Source: CAYSRC01 sp964433495
Lineage (GTDB): Bacteria; Bacillota; Clostridia; Oscillospirales; Ruminococcaceae
Reading direction: 5' to 3'
DNA length: 64,000 nt
NCBI GenBank assembly: GCA_964433495.1
Contig: CAYSRC010000004.1
Coordinates: 4,610 to 68,609, forward strand
Shown here: one piece after another, positions 1 to 8,263 of the stretch
How the letters are laid out: the number at the start of each line of letters is the position of its first letter
Position numbering within the stretch: the first letter of the stretch is position 1
The notes under the pieces: model-generated
The model's input: the letters and a program-made list of their open reading frames with translations, nothing else
Databases searched by the model: none
What the model was told of the DNA's origin: nothing
Translations under genes and position numbers: made by a program

Positions 1-684
1 GTCGGACAGGCTGAGAATGCCCTTCTTTTCGGGCAGCTCCAGGACGCTGTCGGTTCCCGCGAGTGCGATCTTTTTGACGGGCTTCCCACAAAACAGCCCC
101 TCAAACTCCGCTATGTCAAAGCCGGTGAACAGCTGCTCCACACAGTGCCGCACCGTGAAATCGTCGTCAAAATTCAGAGCTATGCTGTCCCGCAGGCCCC
201 ATCCGAGGCCGTTGTTGACAATGATCGCATACACCGAAATAAAGGCCGCCATGATGACGCCGCCCGGCTTAGCCACCCTGATCGCCTCGTCGAGCGCCCG
301 GTGCTGCTCCTCTTCGTCGAACAGGTGATACATAGGGCCGAAAAGGAGCACGGCATCAAAGCTGTTGTCCCGAAGGGCCGAGAGGTCGGCGGCGTCGCCC
401 TGAAGGCAGTCGATGTTCCCGAGCCCCGCAGCGTTCCTTCTCAGTACCTCCAAATTGCTTTCGACAAGCTCGACGGCCGTCACGTCGTACCCCTCGGCGG
501 CCAGCGCGACCGAGTACCGCCCCGTGCCCGCGCCCACCTCGAGCACCCGCGAGCCCTGAGGCACGAGCTTGCGGATATAGTGCATGGTGGTGCGGTATTC
601 GAGCTTGCCCTGAAGGCTGCCGGTGAGGCGGCTGTCCTCGTCAAACCTGCCGTACAGGCCGCGCAGCATCTCTGTTCGTTCCAT
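1..684 (-). CDS. Class I SAM-dependent methyltransferase, C-terminus beyond the window
   Basis: Reading the minus strand from ATG at 684 gives 228 codons with no stop before the window edge, so the 3' end is missing. Residues about 47-58 carry the SAM-binding glycine motif VLEVGAGTGRYS, followed by an acidic residue ending strand 2 (VTAVEL) and a QGDAADL motif, the standard order of a Rossmann methyltransferase. A good Shine-Dalgarno (AGGGGAG) lies 6 bases before the ATG. The substrate cannot be told; the fold resembles UbiE-like small-molecule methyltransferases. The flavoprotein gene upstream ends at 1008 with a terminator between, so this is a separate transcript. Confidence 0.85.
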   Translation of the reverse strand, partial: MERTEMLRGLYGRFDEDSRLTGSLQGKLEYRTTMHYIRKLVPQGSRVLEVGAGTGRYSVALAAEGYDVTAVELVESNLEVLRRNAAGLGNIDCLQGDAADLSALRDNSFDAVLLFGPMYHLFDEEEQHRALDEAIRVAKPGGVIMAAFISVYAIIVNNGLGWGLRDSIALNFDDDFTVRHCVEQLFTGFDIAEFEGLFCGKPVKKIALAGTDSVLELPEKKGILSLSD

Positions 685-726
685 GTTTTTCTCCCCTAAA
701 AAATCGTTTGCGAACCTCGGGCAGGC

Positions 727-770
727 AAAAAGGGCGTCCGCCGAAAAGCGGCCTGCTCTCGGCGGACGCC
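727..770 (-). terminator. Intrinsic terminator of the flavin reductase gene
   Basis: A perfect 12-bp stem (GGCGTCCGCCGA with TCGGCGGACGCC, 733-770) is followed on the minus strand by CTTTTTG. It lies 240 bases after the stop of the flavoprotein gene and just before the methyltransferase gene. Confidence 0.7.
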
Positions 771-1007
771 TGCCCCTCGCCGCCGCACACCCCCGTGCGC
801 ACGGCGCTGAAAGCTTCAAGGCAGCACCGCACAATTTACGGCCGGGGCCTTAAACACGGGGTCGCTTGCGGATTTTCTGCCATATTTTCCAAAAATCCTC
901 GGCAAAACAACAGGTATTCCCTGCGGTTTTTGTTTCATCCGACAAGAGATCTGCCGACGTGATCCGATGCTTAAAATTATACGGTGTTGCCTTGACCCGA
1001 AGCCCGC

Positions 1008-1622
1008 TCAGACGGCGGTCTTTTCAAAATCCGACGCGGGGTGCTTGCACAGCGGGCACACAAAGTCGGCGGGGAGCTCCTCCCCCTCGTAGATATACCC
1101 GCACACGGTGCAGCGCCACACCGTTTTGCCGCCGCTCTTTTTGGGCGCGGCGGGCTTTATCGACGACTGATAGTAGGCATAGGTCGCCGACGGGGCGTCC
1201 GAAAGCACCGCCGCGTCGTCGACGCGCGCGATAAACAGGGTGTGCGAGCCGAGGTCGATCATCTGCTCGACCGTCGCCGTGATATAGGCGTTTGTGCCCT
1301 CGCTTACATACACAAGCCCGTCGTCCGTGCGCCCGCAACCGCCGAAGCCGTCGAACTTGTCGACGTCGCGCCCCGACTGAAAGCCGAAGCGCTTAAAGAG
1401 GTCAAACGTCGCCTGCTGCGAGATGACCGAAACGCACAGCCTGCCGCTCTTTTTGAGCAGGTCGTGGGTGAAGTTCGCCTTGTTGACGGCGACGCTTATC
1501 CGATTCGGCTCGCTCGTCACCTGCGCGGCGGTGTTCACGATACACCCGCTCTCGCGCCCGTCGGCCGCCGCCGTGAGCACGAACAGCCCGTAGCTCAGCT
1601 TGTACATCGCCTTTTTGTCCAT
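1008..1622 (-). CDS. Flavin reductase domain fused to rubredoxin (high-molecular-weight rubredoxin type)
   Basis: The 204-residue protein has an N-terminal flavin reductase-like, FMN-binding split-barrel domain (residues about 1-150) and a C-terminal rubredoxin (about 168-200) with the iron ligands CTVCGY and CPLCKH. This is the architecture of Hrb of Moorella, which passes electrons from NAD(P)H through FMN and rubredoxin to flavodiiron proteins that reduce O2 or NO. That role, oxidative or nitrosative stress defence in an anaerobe, is inferred from the family; no flavodiiron gene is nearby. The ATG is preceded by GGGAGGG at good spacing. The gene stands alone. Confidence 0.93.
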   Translation of the reverse strand: MDKKAMYKLSYGLFVLTAAADGRESGCIVNTAAQVTSEPNRISVAVNKANFTHDLLKKSGRLCVSVISQQATFDLFKRFGFQSGRDVDKFDGFGGCGRTDDGLVYVSEGTNAYITATVEQMIDLGSHTLFIARVDDAAVLSDAPSATYAYYQSSIKPAAPKKSGGKTVWRCTVCGYIYEGEELPADFVCPLCKHPASDFEKTAV

Positions 1623-1687
1623 TGTCGTTACCCTCCCGAAAGATGGTTGTGCGCACAGTCAGCGCAGACACACCGCCCGCTGCGCGC

Positions 1688-1806
1688 TCAGTTTAATTGT
1701 AATTGCAGCCTGTTTTTTCCGCTTGCAATATCGTACACGATCGTATAGTAGTCGTCAAGCTCGTCCGCGTAGTCGGGCGTATAGCCGTACCCGCCGCCTT
1801 TCAACC
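1688..1806 (-). pseudogene. Possible remnant: 37-codon protein-like stretch
   Basis: On the minus strand, 37 codons ending in TGA at 1688 read as a protein-like C-terminus (it includes GYGYTPDYADELDDYYT and SGKNRLQLQLN). An in-frame stop lies directly upstream and no start or ribosome site is visible. The composition is unlike the Arg/Pro/Ala-rich shadows usual in this GC-rich DNA. It could be the tail of a decayed gene or chance. Confidence 0.25.
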
Positions 1807-1912
1807 GTTTCAACCCTTTTCAGGCAACCTCAAGACCTCCCGAGGACACGGATACCCGAAAACGCCGCCGCGCCCGCTTGACCGATTTTCTCCGCTGCTT
1901 CAAGAGACCCAA

Positions 1913-1951
1913 AGGGCAGCACGGTCGAAACGGCGCAAACCGTGCTGCCCT
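1913..1951 (-). terminator. Strong hairpin, terminator-like
   Basis: A perfect 13-bp stem (AGGGCAGCACGGT with its complement) with a 13-base loop is followed on the minus strand by TTTGGG. It is the second terminator-like structure after the dehydrogenase gene. Confidence 0.5.
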
Positions 1952-2077
1952 AAAAAACTGACTGCTTCCGCAGAGCGCGGCCGTTTTCGCGGACGCACCC
2001 TTTAAACGCCGACACGAGGATTCTGCCCCCGCGTCCGCCGCTCACCGTCGGACACATCGACGTGCATACAGCGCGCC

Positions 2078-2098
2078 CAAAAGCGGCGTTTTGCCGCT
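2078..2098 (-). terminator. Terminator of the short-chain dehydrogenase gene
   Basis: A short stem AGCGGC / GCCGCT with a 5-base loop is followed on the minus strand by TTTT, 50 bases after the stop codon at 2148. Confidence 0.5.
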
Positions 2099-2147
2099 GC
2101 AAACCGATTTAGACCGGCGGCATTGCGGGTGCGCCGTCATGCGCCGC

Positions 2148-2888
2148 TTACGCCGTCGCCGCGCCGTCGACGTTGATGACGGTGCCGGTGATATAGCTTG
2201 CCATGTCGCTCGCGAGGTACAGGAAGGCGTTCGCGACGTCCTCGGGCTCGCCGACGCGCCCGAGCGGGATGCCCGCCGAGATGCGGTCGACCATCTCCTT
2301 CGGAAGTGCCGCGACCATGTCGGTCCTCGTGACGCCGGGCGCCACCGCGTTGACGCGGATGTTGTCCTTGGCAAGCTCCCGCGCGAGGGAGACGGTGAGG
2401 CCGTTCACCGCAAACTTGCTCGCGGGGTATCCGCAGCCTGCGGGCTGCCCGGCCTTTGAGACCATCGAGCTCGTGTTGATGATGCTGCCGCCGCCCTGCT
2501 CCTTCATGATCCTCGCGGCCGCCTGCGAGCACACAAACACCGCCTTGATGTTCACGTCAAGGATCTTGGAAAACTCCTCGACCGAATATTCATAGAGGCT
2601 TGCCCGCGACGAGATGCCTGCGTTGTTTACGAGCACGTCCAGCCTGCCGAACCTGTCCTTGACCGCCTTGAAGGCCTCGCCGACCTCCTCGGGGCTGCAC
2701 AGGTCGGGATACAGGCCCATGACCCTGTCCTTGTACTCGGTGAGGCTCGAGAGCGCCTTGTCGACCGACTCTTTTCGCGAGCCCAGCAGCGCGACGTTCG
2801 CGCCGTTGTCGAGGAACGCCTTGACGATCGCAAAGCCGATCCCCCTTGTGCCGCCCGTGACGACGGCGGTTTTGTCCTTCAGTATCAT
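2148..2888 (-). CDS. Short-chain dehydrogenase/reductase, FabG-like
   Basis: At 246 residues this is a classical SDR oxidoreductase using NAD(P)H. It shows the cofactor motif TGGTRGIG (residues about 12-19), the NNAG strand motif and the catalytic Ser-Tyr-Lys set with GYPASKF near residue 155. It is closest in form to 3-oxoacyl-ACP reductases (FabG), but no fatty-acid genes adjoin it, so it could equally reduce another keto or hydroxy compound. GGGGAGG precedes the ATG. It is a monocistronic unit between a terminator and a repeat-filled gap. Confidence 0.9.
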   Translation of the reverse strand: MILKDKTAVVTGGTRGIGFAIVKAFLDNGANVALLGSRKESVDKALSSLTEYKDRVMGLYPDLCSPEEVGEAFKAVKDRFGRLDVLVNNAGISSRASLYEYSVEEFSKILDVNIKAVFVCSQAAARIMKEQGGGSIINTSSMVSKAGQPAGCGYPASKFAVNGLTVSLARELAKDNIRVNAVAPGVTRTDMVAALPKEMVDRISAGIPLGRVGEPEDVANAFLYLASDMASYITGTVINVDGAATA

Positions 2889-3044
2889 AGCAAAACCTCC
2901 CCGTATTTTTTTGATGCGCCCCGCCGGGGGCGCTGTATTCTATGTTAAGTATACAACAATTCCGCGCCTGTTGAAACAGGTTTTAAAAATTAAATTCACC
3001 GCTTTGCCGCGGCTTCGGCGCCGCAAAGGGGTTGCAGGGCTGTG

Positions 3045-3500
3045 CTTTAAACCGCGGCAAAAGGCTTGTTCGCGCGGCGGAGCTTTAGGGAACACGCCCC
3101 GCATCCTCCCGCGGGGCGTGTGTAAAGGAGGGCCGCAAAGCGGCGGGGGATTGTGAGAGACGAGCTCAAGTCGCAGCACAAGGCATGTTTAGGCAGCAAA
3201 GCCTTGCGCAGTCAATCCCTCAGTCGACTGCGTCGACACAACCCCTCCGTCAGCTGTGCTGACACCTCCCCTTACACAGGGGAGGCTTAAGGGCAGGGGA
3301 GCCTAAGGTCAAGGGCACAAGCCCTCGGCGACGGCGTTCGGCAAGGGAGTCCAAAGGGCCGGAACTTAACGCCCCCTTACCGCGCGGTAGATACACGTCG
3401 TAATCGAAACGATAGCCCGACCGGCGCAAAAAGGCCGCGCCGCATGTCAAACGTCTGTTCCTCTTGCGCCCCGCCGCTCCGCGCGGCAGATGCGCGCCGT
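3045..3500. repeat. Interspersed mosaic repeat, copy A
   Basis: This gap downstream of rfbB holds two modules of a repeat family found in six gaps of the window. Module 1 (about 3150-3295) contains the nested hairpins GTCAGCTGTGCTGAC and CCTCCCCTTACACAGGGGAGG. Module 2 (about 3380-3496) is bounded by CGCGCGGTAGAT at one end and CGCGCGGCAGATGCGCG at the other and carries CATGTCAAACGTCTGTTCC at 3443. No coding sequence is apparent. Confidence 0.75.
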
Positions 3501-3526
3501 TCCCGTTTCGCGCCGAGAAGCCCCCC

Positions 3527-4579
3527 TTATTCGCCGTACCGCTCGGCGTAGTACCGCTCATAGTCGCCCGAGACGACATTTTCCATCCACGGGCGGTTGG
3601 CGAGGTACCAGTCGATCGTCAGCACGATGCCCTTTTCAAACGGGGTCTCGGGGAACCAACCGAGCGCGCCCTTTATCTTCGCGGGGTCGATGCCGTAGCG
3701 GCGGTCGTGGCCCTTGCGGTCCTCGACGTGCTTGATAAGCCCCTCGTTGACCTCGGGGTCGTTTTTGCCGACGTTGTCGATGATCGTCTTGACGATGACG
3801 ACGTTGGGGCGCTCGTTGTGCCCGCCGATGTTGTACACCTCGCCCGACACGCCGCCGCGCGCGACCATGTCGATCGCCTTGCAGTGGTCCTCGACATACA
3901 GCCAGTCCCTTATCTGCATCCCGTCGCCGTACACCGGCAGCGCGCGGTGGTTGAGGCAGTTGTTTATCATGAGCGGGATGAGCTTTTCGGGGAACTGAAA
4001 AGGCCCGTAGTTGTTGGAGCAGCGGGTGATGTTGGTCGGCATCCCGTAGGTGTCGTGGTACGCCTTTACGAACAGGTCGGCCGATGCCTTGGACGCCGAG
4101 TAGGGGCTGTGCGGGTCTAGGGGCGTCGTCTCGGTGAAAAAGCCGTCCGGCCCGAGCGAGCCGTACACCTCGTCGGTCGACACCTGAAGGTACTTGACCC
4201 CCTCCTTAAAGCCGCCGCCGTCCAGCTCCCACGCCCTTTTGGCGCAGTCGAGCAGCGTCACGGTGCCCAGCACGTTGGTGCGCGCAAAGATGCCGGGGTC
4301 GGTTATCGAGCGGTCGACGTGGCTCTCGGCCGCGAAGTTTATCACCGTGTCGATGTCGTTTTCCGTCATGAGCCTGCTTATCTCGCCGCCGTCGCAGATG
4401 TCGGTGCGGCTGAAAACATAGCGCGGATCCTTTTCGACCGACCGCAGGTTTTCGAGGTTGCCGGCGTAGGTCAGCTTGTCGGCGTTGACGATCTTGATGT
4501 CGTCGTACCGCCCGAGCATGTAGAGGATGAAGTTGGAGCCGATAAAGCCCGCGCCGCCCGTCACAAGGATGTTCTTCAT
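3527..4579 (-). CDS. rfbB: dTDP-glucose 4,6-dehydratase
   Basis: RfbB/RmlB converts dTDP-glucose to dTDP-4-keto-6-deoxyglucose, the second step of dTDP-L-rhamnose synthesis. The 350 residues are full length for this extended SDR. Visible are the NAD motif TGGAGFIGSNF (residues about 6-16), the STDEVYG segment with catalytic Asp-Glu, the YSASKAS catalytic Tyr-Lys, and RCSNNYGP. GGAGAG lies 8-9 bases before the ATG. It is the last gene of the envelope block but is separated from rfbD by 382 bases, so it may have its own promoter. Confidence 0.97.
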   Translation of the reverse strand: MKNILVTGGAGFIGSNFILYMLGRYDDIKIVNADKLTYAGNLENLRSVEKDPRYVFSRTDICDGGEISRLMTENDIDTVINFAAESHVDRSITDPGIFARTNVLGTVTLLDCAKRAWELDGGGFKEGVKYLQVSTDEVYGSLGPDGFFTETTPLDPHSPYSASKASADLFVKAYHDTYGMPTNITRCSNNYGPFQFPEKLIPLMINNCLNHRALPVYGDGMQIRDWLYVEDHCKAIDMVARGGVSGEVYNIGGHNERPNVVIVKTIIDNVGKNDPEVNEGLIKHVEDRKGHDRRYGIDPAKIKGALGWFPETPFEKGIVLTIDWYLANRPWMENVVSGDYERYYAERYGE

Positions 4580-4961
4580 TTTTTGTTCTCTCCGTTGTCG
4601 TTTATCGCGGCGTCCGAAGACCGTTCGGCCGCCCGCGTCGTTATTCGGTCGAGGGGCAACGCCCCGTCATACAATGTCCCCAAAGGTCGGCTCGACCCGC
4701 CGTCCCGCATGCCGAACGGAATCAGTTAGCCGCCGAGGCGGGGTATGTCACGCTCTTCGCCGTGTCTTCTCACCTCGCCCGAAGCCGCTGCCCGCGGGGC
4801 TTTATGCCGCCCCGCCGCCCCTTCCGCCTGTTCGCCGAGCAGGGGCGAACAGTGTGTGCTTTTGCCCGTTCGGCGGGACAGGGTCGAAACACGCCGCCCT
4901 CTTGCCCGTTTTGCGGGGCGGGGCTGCACGGCCCCCGGGGCGTCCTTCTGTTTTCTGTTTG
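4580..4961. other. Gap between rfbD and rfbB
   Basis: These 382 GC-rich bases contain no supported gene. They are too short for the missing rfbC (about 555 bp), and no epimerase motif is seen in any frame. Confidence 0.6.
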
Positions 4962-5846
4962 TTATTCGCCGCCGCCGTTTTTTATATAGGCGTCGATCGC
5001 GTCCCGCCAGTCGCGCATATGGTCGCCCGTCGTCAGGCGCAGCATCATGTTGTCGAGCGCCGAATAGGCGGGGCGGTCGGTCGGGCTGCCGTACTCGGCA
5101 GTCGTGCAGGGCTTGACGGTCGCCCGCACCCCGGCCGCCTCGACAAAGCGCCTGGCAAAGTCGTACCACGAGCACACGCCGTTGCAGGTGGCATGATAGG
5201 TGCCGTACTCGTCCCCCGCGGCGATCTCCAAAATCGCGTGCGCGACGTCGACGGCGCTCGTCGGGTTGCCGAACTGGTCGTTGACGACCGTGACCTCGCC
5301 GCGCTCGCGCGCGACCCGCAGGATGGTCTTGACAAAGTTTTTGCCCGTGTAGCCGTACAGCCACGAGGTCCGCACGATAAAGTGCCTGCGGCACCGCTCG
5401 CGCGCAAAGATCTCGCCCGCGAGCTTGGTCTTGCCGTAGACGCTGCGCGGCGCGGGGAGGTCGTACTCGCGGTAGGGCGCCTTCCCGTCCCCCGCAAAAA
5501 CATAGTCGGTCGAGACGTGAAGCAGCTTGGTCGACGTCTTTTCGCAGATGTCCGCAAGGTTTCGCACCGCGAGCGCGTTGGCGGAATACGCGGCGTCCTC
5601 GCCCGTCTCGCAGCCGTCGACGTTGGTGTAGGCCGCGCAGTTGATGACGAGGTCGAGGCTCTCGTCCCGCAAAAAGCGAAAGGTCTCGTCCCGGTCGGTG
5701 AGGTCGAGGGTGTCGATGTCAATGGGCACCGTCCTCGCGTTTCGGTAGACGGCGGGGATCGCGCCGATCTCGCTTCGTCCCTCGGCGAGCTGCTTTTGCA
5801 GCTCGGTGCCGAGCTGCCCGTTGCAGCCCGTTATCAGTATCCTCAT
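4962..5846 (-). CDS. rfbD: dTDP-4-dehydrorhamnose reductase
   Basis: RfbD/RmlD carries out the last step of dTDP-L-rhamnose synthesis, NADPH reduction of dTDP-4-keto-rhamnose. The 294-residue protein begins MRILITGCNGQLG, the cofactor motif, and has VSTDYVFAG and YGKTKLAGE (catalytic Tyr-Lys), all typical. It starts 16 bases after the rfbA stop and has AGGGGAA before the ATG, so the two are co-transcribed. Confidence 0.96.
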   Translation of the reverse strand: MRILITGCNGQLGTELQKQLAEGRSEIGAIPAVYRNARTVPIDIDTLDLTDRDETFRFLRDESLDLVINCAAYTNVDGCETGEDAAYSANALAVRNLADICEKTSTKLLHVSTDYVFAGDGKAPYREYDLPAPRSVYGKTKLAGEIFARERCRRHFIVRTSWLYGYTGKNFVKTILRVARERGEVTVVNDQFGNPTSAVDVAHAILEIAAGDEYGTYHATCNGVCSWYDFARRFVEAAGVRATVKPCTTAEYGSPTDRPAYSALDNMMLRLTTGDHMRDWRDAIDAYIKNGGGE

Positions 5847-5862
5847 CTCGTATGTTCCCCTG

Positions 5863-6735
5863 TTATTTTGAGTTTTCGGCTATGCGCAGGATGTAGCGGC
5901 CGTAGTCGGTCTTCGCGAGGCCCTCGCCGAGCTTGATGAGCTGCTGCCTGTCGATGAACCCCCGGCGGTACGCGATCTCCTCAAGGCAGGATATGTAGAG
6001 CCCCTGCCGCTGCTGAACGGCGTCGACAAAGTTGGCGGCGTCGAGCATCGAGCGGTGGCTGCCGGTGTCGAGCCACGCCATGCCGCGGCCGAACAGCTCG
6101 ACCTTGAGCTCGCCCATGCGCAGGTACTCGTTGTTGACCGAGGTGATCTCAAGCTCGCCCCGCGCCGAGGGCTTGACGTTTTTCGCGATCTCGACCACCC
6201 TGTTGTCGTAAAAATAGAGCCCCGGCACCGCATAGTTGGACTTGGGCTTTTGCGGCTTTTCCTCAATCGACAGCACGTTGCCCTCGTCGTCAAAGTCGAC
6301 GACGCCGAAGTCGCCCGGGTTGCTGACGTGATAGCCGAAGACGGTCGCGCCGCGCTTTCTCTCGACAGCGCGCTTCAGCCTCTCGGAAAAGCTGTAGCCG
6401 TAGAAGATGTTGTCGCCGAGCACAAGGCAGACGTTGTCGCCGCCGATGAAATCCGCACCGACGATAAAGGCGTCCGCAAGCCCGCGCGGGCTCTCCTGCA
6501 CGGCGTAGCTGATATCGAGGCCGAGCTGGCTGCCGTCCCCGAAAAGGGTCTTAAAGCCGCCGATGTCCCGCGGCGTGGAGATGATGAGAATCTCCCTGAT
6601 GCCCGCGAGCATGAGCGTCGACATGGGATAGTAGATCATCGGCTTGTCGCACACCGTCAGCAGCTGCTTTGAGACCGCAATGGTCGACGGGTACAGCCGC
6701 GTGCCCGAGCCCCCCGCCAAAACAATGCCCTTCAT
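5863..6735 (-). CDS. rfbA: Glucose-1-phosphate thymidylyltransferase
   Basis: RfbA/RmlA makes dTDP-glucose from glucose-1-phosphate and dTTP and so opens the dTDP-sugar pathway. The product starts at MKGIVLAGGSGTRLYP, the nucleotidyltransferase signature, rather than at an upstream in-frame codon (6819) that lies inside the preceding gene's 3' end. GGGAGGG precedes this ATG. The 290-residue length and the motifs EEKPQKPKSNYAVPGLYFYD and LDTGSH are standard for the family. It follows the glycosyltransferase by 22 bases. Confidence 0.97.
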   Translation of the reverse strand: MKGIVLAGGSGTRLYPSTIAVSKQLLTVCDKPMIYYPMSTLMLAGIREILIISTPRDIGGFKTLFGDGSQLGLDISYAVQESPRGLADAFIVGADFIGGDNVCLVLGDNIFYGYSFSERLKRAVERKRGATVFGYHVSNPGDFGVVDFDDEGNVLSIEEKPQKPKSNYAVPGLYFYDNRVVEIAKNVKPSARGELEITSVNNEYLRMGELKVELFGRGMAWLDTGSHRSMLDAANFVDAVQQRQGLYISCLEEIAYRRGFIDRQQLIKLGEGLAKTDYGRYILRIAENSK

Positions 6736-6757
6736 GTACCGTTCCCTCCCGATTTTT

Positions 6758-7522
6758 TTATTTGAATTTAAAGCCCCATTTCCCGAAATACTTGAACATG
6801 CCGATGACGAGTATGACAAAGTATTTCAGCTTGTGCGAGCTCGAGCGCTCCCACTCGTGATAGACATAGGTATACGGCCAGTACACCGCGCGCCCGTGCT
6901 CCCGCGCGCGCCTCGTTATGTCCATGTCCTCAAAGTACATGAACCACCGCTCGTCAAACCCGCCTATACGCTTGAATATCCCGGTTCGTATGACAAAAAA
7001 GCAGCCTGTAGCGAACTCGATATCGGTGGGCTTTGTAAGGTCCTCGTCCAGCATCTGATAGTGCCGCACCACCCCCTCGAGCCTCTTTTTGAACAGGTGC
7101 CTGCCGAACAGCGCCAAAAAGGTGGGGTTGCGCTTGCCGATTATCTGCACCTCGCCCGACGGATAGCGGATCTCGGGCGTGACAAGCCCGACGTCGGCGT
7201 TGTCGTCAAGATAGGCGCACAGCTCGCTTATCGCGTCGCGGTCGACGGTGATGTCGGGGTTTATCACGGCGTGATAGTCGCTCTCGAGCATCGGCAGCAC
7301 CGTGTTGTGCCCGTGCCCGAACCCCTTGTTGTCGGGGTTTTGCACCGTCACGAGCTGCGGAAATTCTTCCTTCAGTTTTTGGAGCGTGCCGTCCCCGGAG
7401 CAGTTGTCCACGATGTACAGCGTGAAATCGACGCCCTTTGTGTGCTCATACAGCGTGCGCACCGCCTCGCGGCACTTGTCATAGCATTTATAGGTCACGA
7501 TGCAGCCGCTTACCCTCTTCAC
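6758..7522 (-). CDS. Family 2 glycosyltransferase, rhamnosyltransferase-like
   Basis: The 254-residue GT-A glycosyltransferase uses a nucleotide sugar to extend a cell-surface glycan at the membrane. It shows SGCIVTYKC at the N-terminus, the IVDNCSGDGT nucleotide-binding loop, NPDITV (DxD-like) and the FDERWFMYFEDMDITRRA acceptor-side motif typical of rhamnosyltransferases. I chose GTG at 7522 because it overlaps the upstream gene's TGA in GTGA and because longer frames only translate that gene out of phase. Its place just before rfbA and rfbD suggests that it uses dTDP-rhamnose, which is inference. Confidence 0.93.
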   Translation of the reverse strand: MKRVSGCIVTYKCYDKCREAVRTLYEHTKGVDFTLYIVDNCSGDGTLQKLKEEFPQLVTVQNPDNKGFGHGHNTVLPMLESDYHAVINPDITVDRDAISELCAYLDDNADVGLVTPEIRYPSGEVQIIGKRNPTFLALFGRHLFKKRLEGVVRHYQMLDEDLTKPTDIEFATGCFFVIRTGIFKRIGGFDERWFMYFEDMDITRRAREHGRAVYWPYTYVYHEWERSSSHKLKYFVILVIGMFKYFGKWGFKFK

Positions 7523-8262
7523 ACGCTCGCCCCCCCGCCGCCGCGGGCGGCCGCCGAAAGCGTCGCCGCCACCGACGCGTAGCCCCTTTGCAGATGTTTG
7601 AACAGCGTGCCCTCGGGGGGCGGCAGTTCTTCGCCCGCCAAAAGGCCCGCAAAATGGTCGAGCAGCGCGGGGTTGCGCACGAGAAGCGGGCCGGACAGCT
7701 CGCTCCAAAACACCCGCCCGTCCGAAAAGCCCTCGCGCGCGCCGACGCCCGCCGACGACGAGTAGACGACCGAGAACATTTCGTCGCCCTCGACGGCTAC
7801 CTCGCACGAGGTGTTTATCGAGCCGACCGCCGCGTCCCCGACGCCCGCAAAGCGCGCGAGCACCTCGGCATAGCGGCGCACGCCCGGCTTAAACACAAAC
7901 AGCGCGCCCGCGACGCCCGCGCCCTCGTGCAGGCCGTCCTCAAGCTCTATGCCCCGCCCGAGCGCGGCGCCCGCCGTGCCGCACGCGAGGATTTTTCCGC
8001 CCTTCTCCAAAAAGCCCTCTATCTCGCCGCGGTGCGCAAAACAGTCGGCGCACGCCCGCGCCGCGGCGCTCTCGGTCCCCGCGCCCGCGAACAAAAGGCT
8101 GTGCTCGCCGCCGTATTCGGCAAGGCCTGCGGCGCTCTCGGCCCTCACGACCTCAGCCTCGACGCCCGCCGCCGACAGCCGTCTTTGCAGCAGCGCGACG
8201 TTGGCATAGTCCCCGTAAAGGCTCATCAGCCTCGGGAACAGGTGCACGATTTTGACCCTCAT
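7519..8262 (-). CDS. gatD: GatD-like glutamine amidotransferase, catalytic His apparently lost
   Basis: GatD hydrolyses glutamine and supplies ammonia to MurT, which amidates the D-Glu of lipid II. The 247-residue protein keeps the family layout (LYGDYANVALLQRR at the N-terminus, then ILACGTAGAALG) and starts 1 base after murT. In characterised GatD the active site reads CGGYQ and a later YLHGP supplies His; here the Cys remains in ACGTAG, but the region that aligns with YLHGPLLPKN reads ELSGPLLVRN, with Ser for His. GFENH is also altered (GSINTS). It may be inactive, structural or changed in chemistry. The alignment is by eye. Confidence 0.8.
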   Translation of the reverse strand: MRVKIVHLFPRLMSLYGDYANVALLQRRLSAAGVEAEVVRAESAAGLAEYGGEHSLLFAGAGTESAAARACADCFAHRGEIEGFLEKGGKILACGTAGAALGRGIELEDGLHEGAGVAGALFVFKPGVRRYAEVLARFAGVGDAAVGSINTSCEVAVEGDEMFSVVYSSSAGVGAREGFSDGRVFWSELSGPLLVRNPALLDHFAGLLAGEELPPPEGTLFKHLQRGYASVAATLSAAARGGGGASV

Positions 8263-8263
8263 C

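Noticed and set aside
4580..4961. Possible rfbC between rfbD and rfbB
   Set aside because: The gap is too short for the epimerase and no cupin motif is seen.
7523..7807. Longer N-terminus for the family 2 glycosyltransferase
   Set aside because: The extension re-reads the gatD-like gene in another frame; the GTG at 7522 overlaps the gatD stop and matches family starts.
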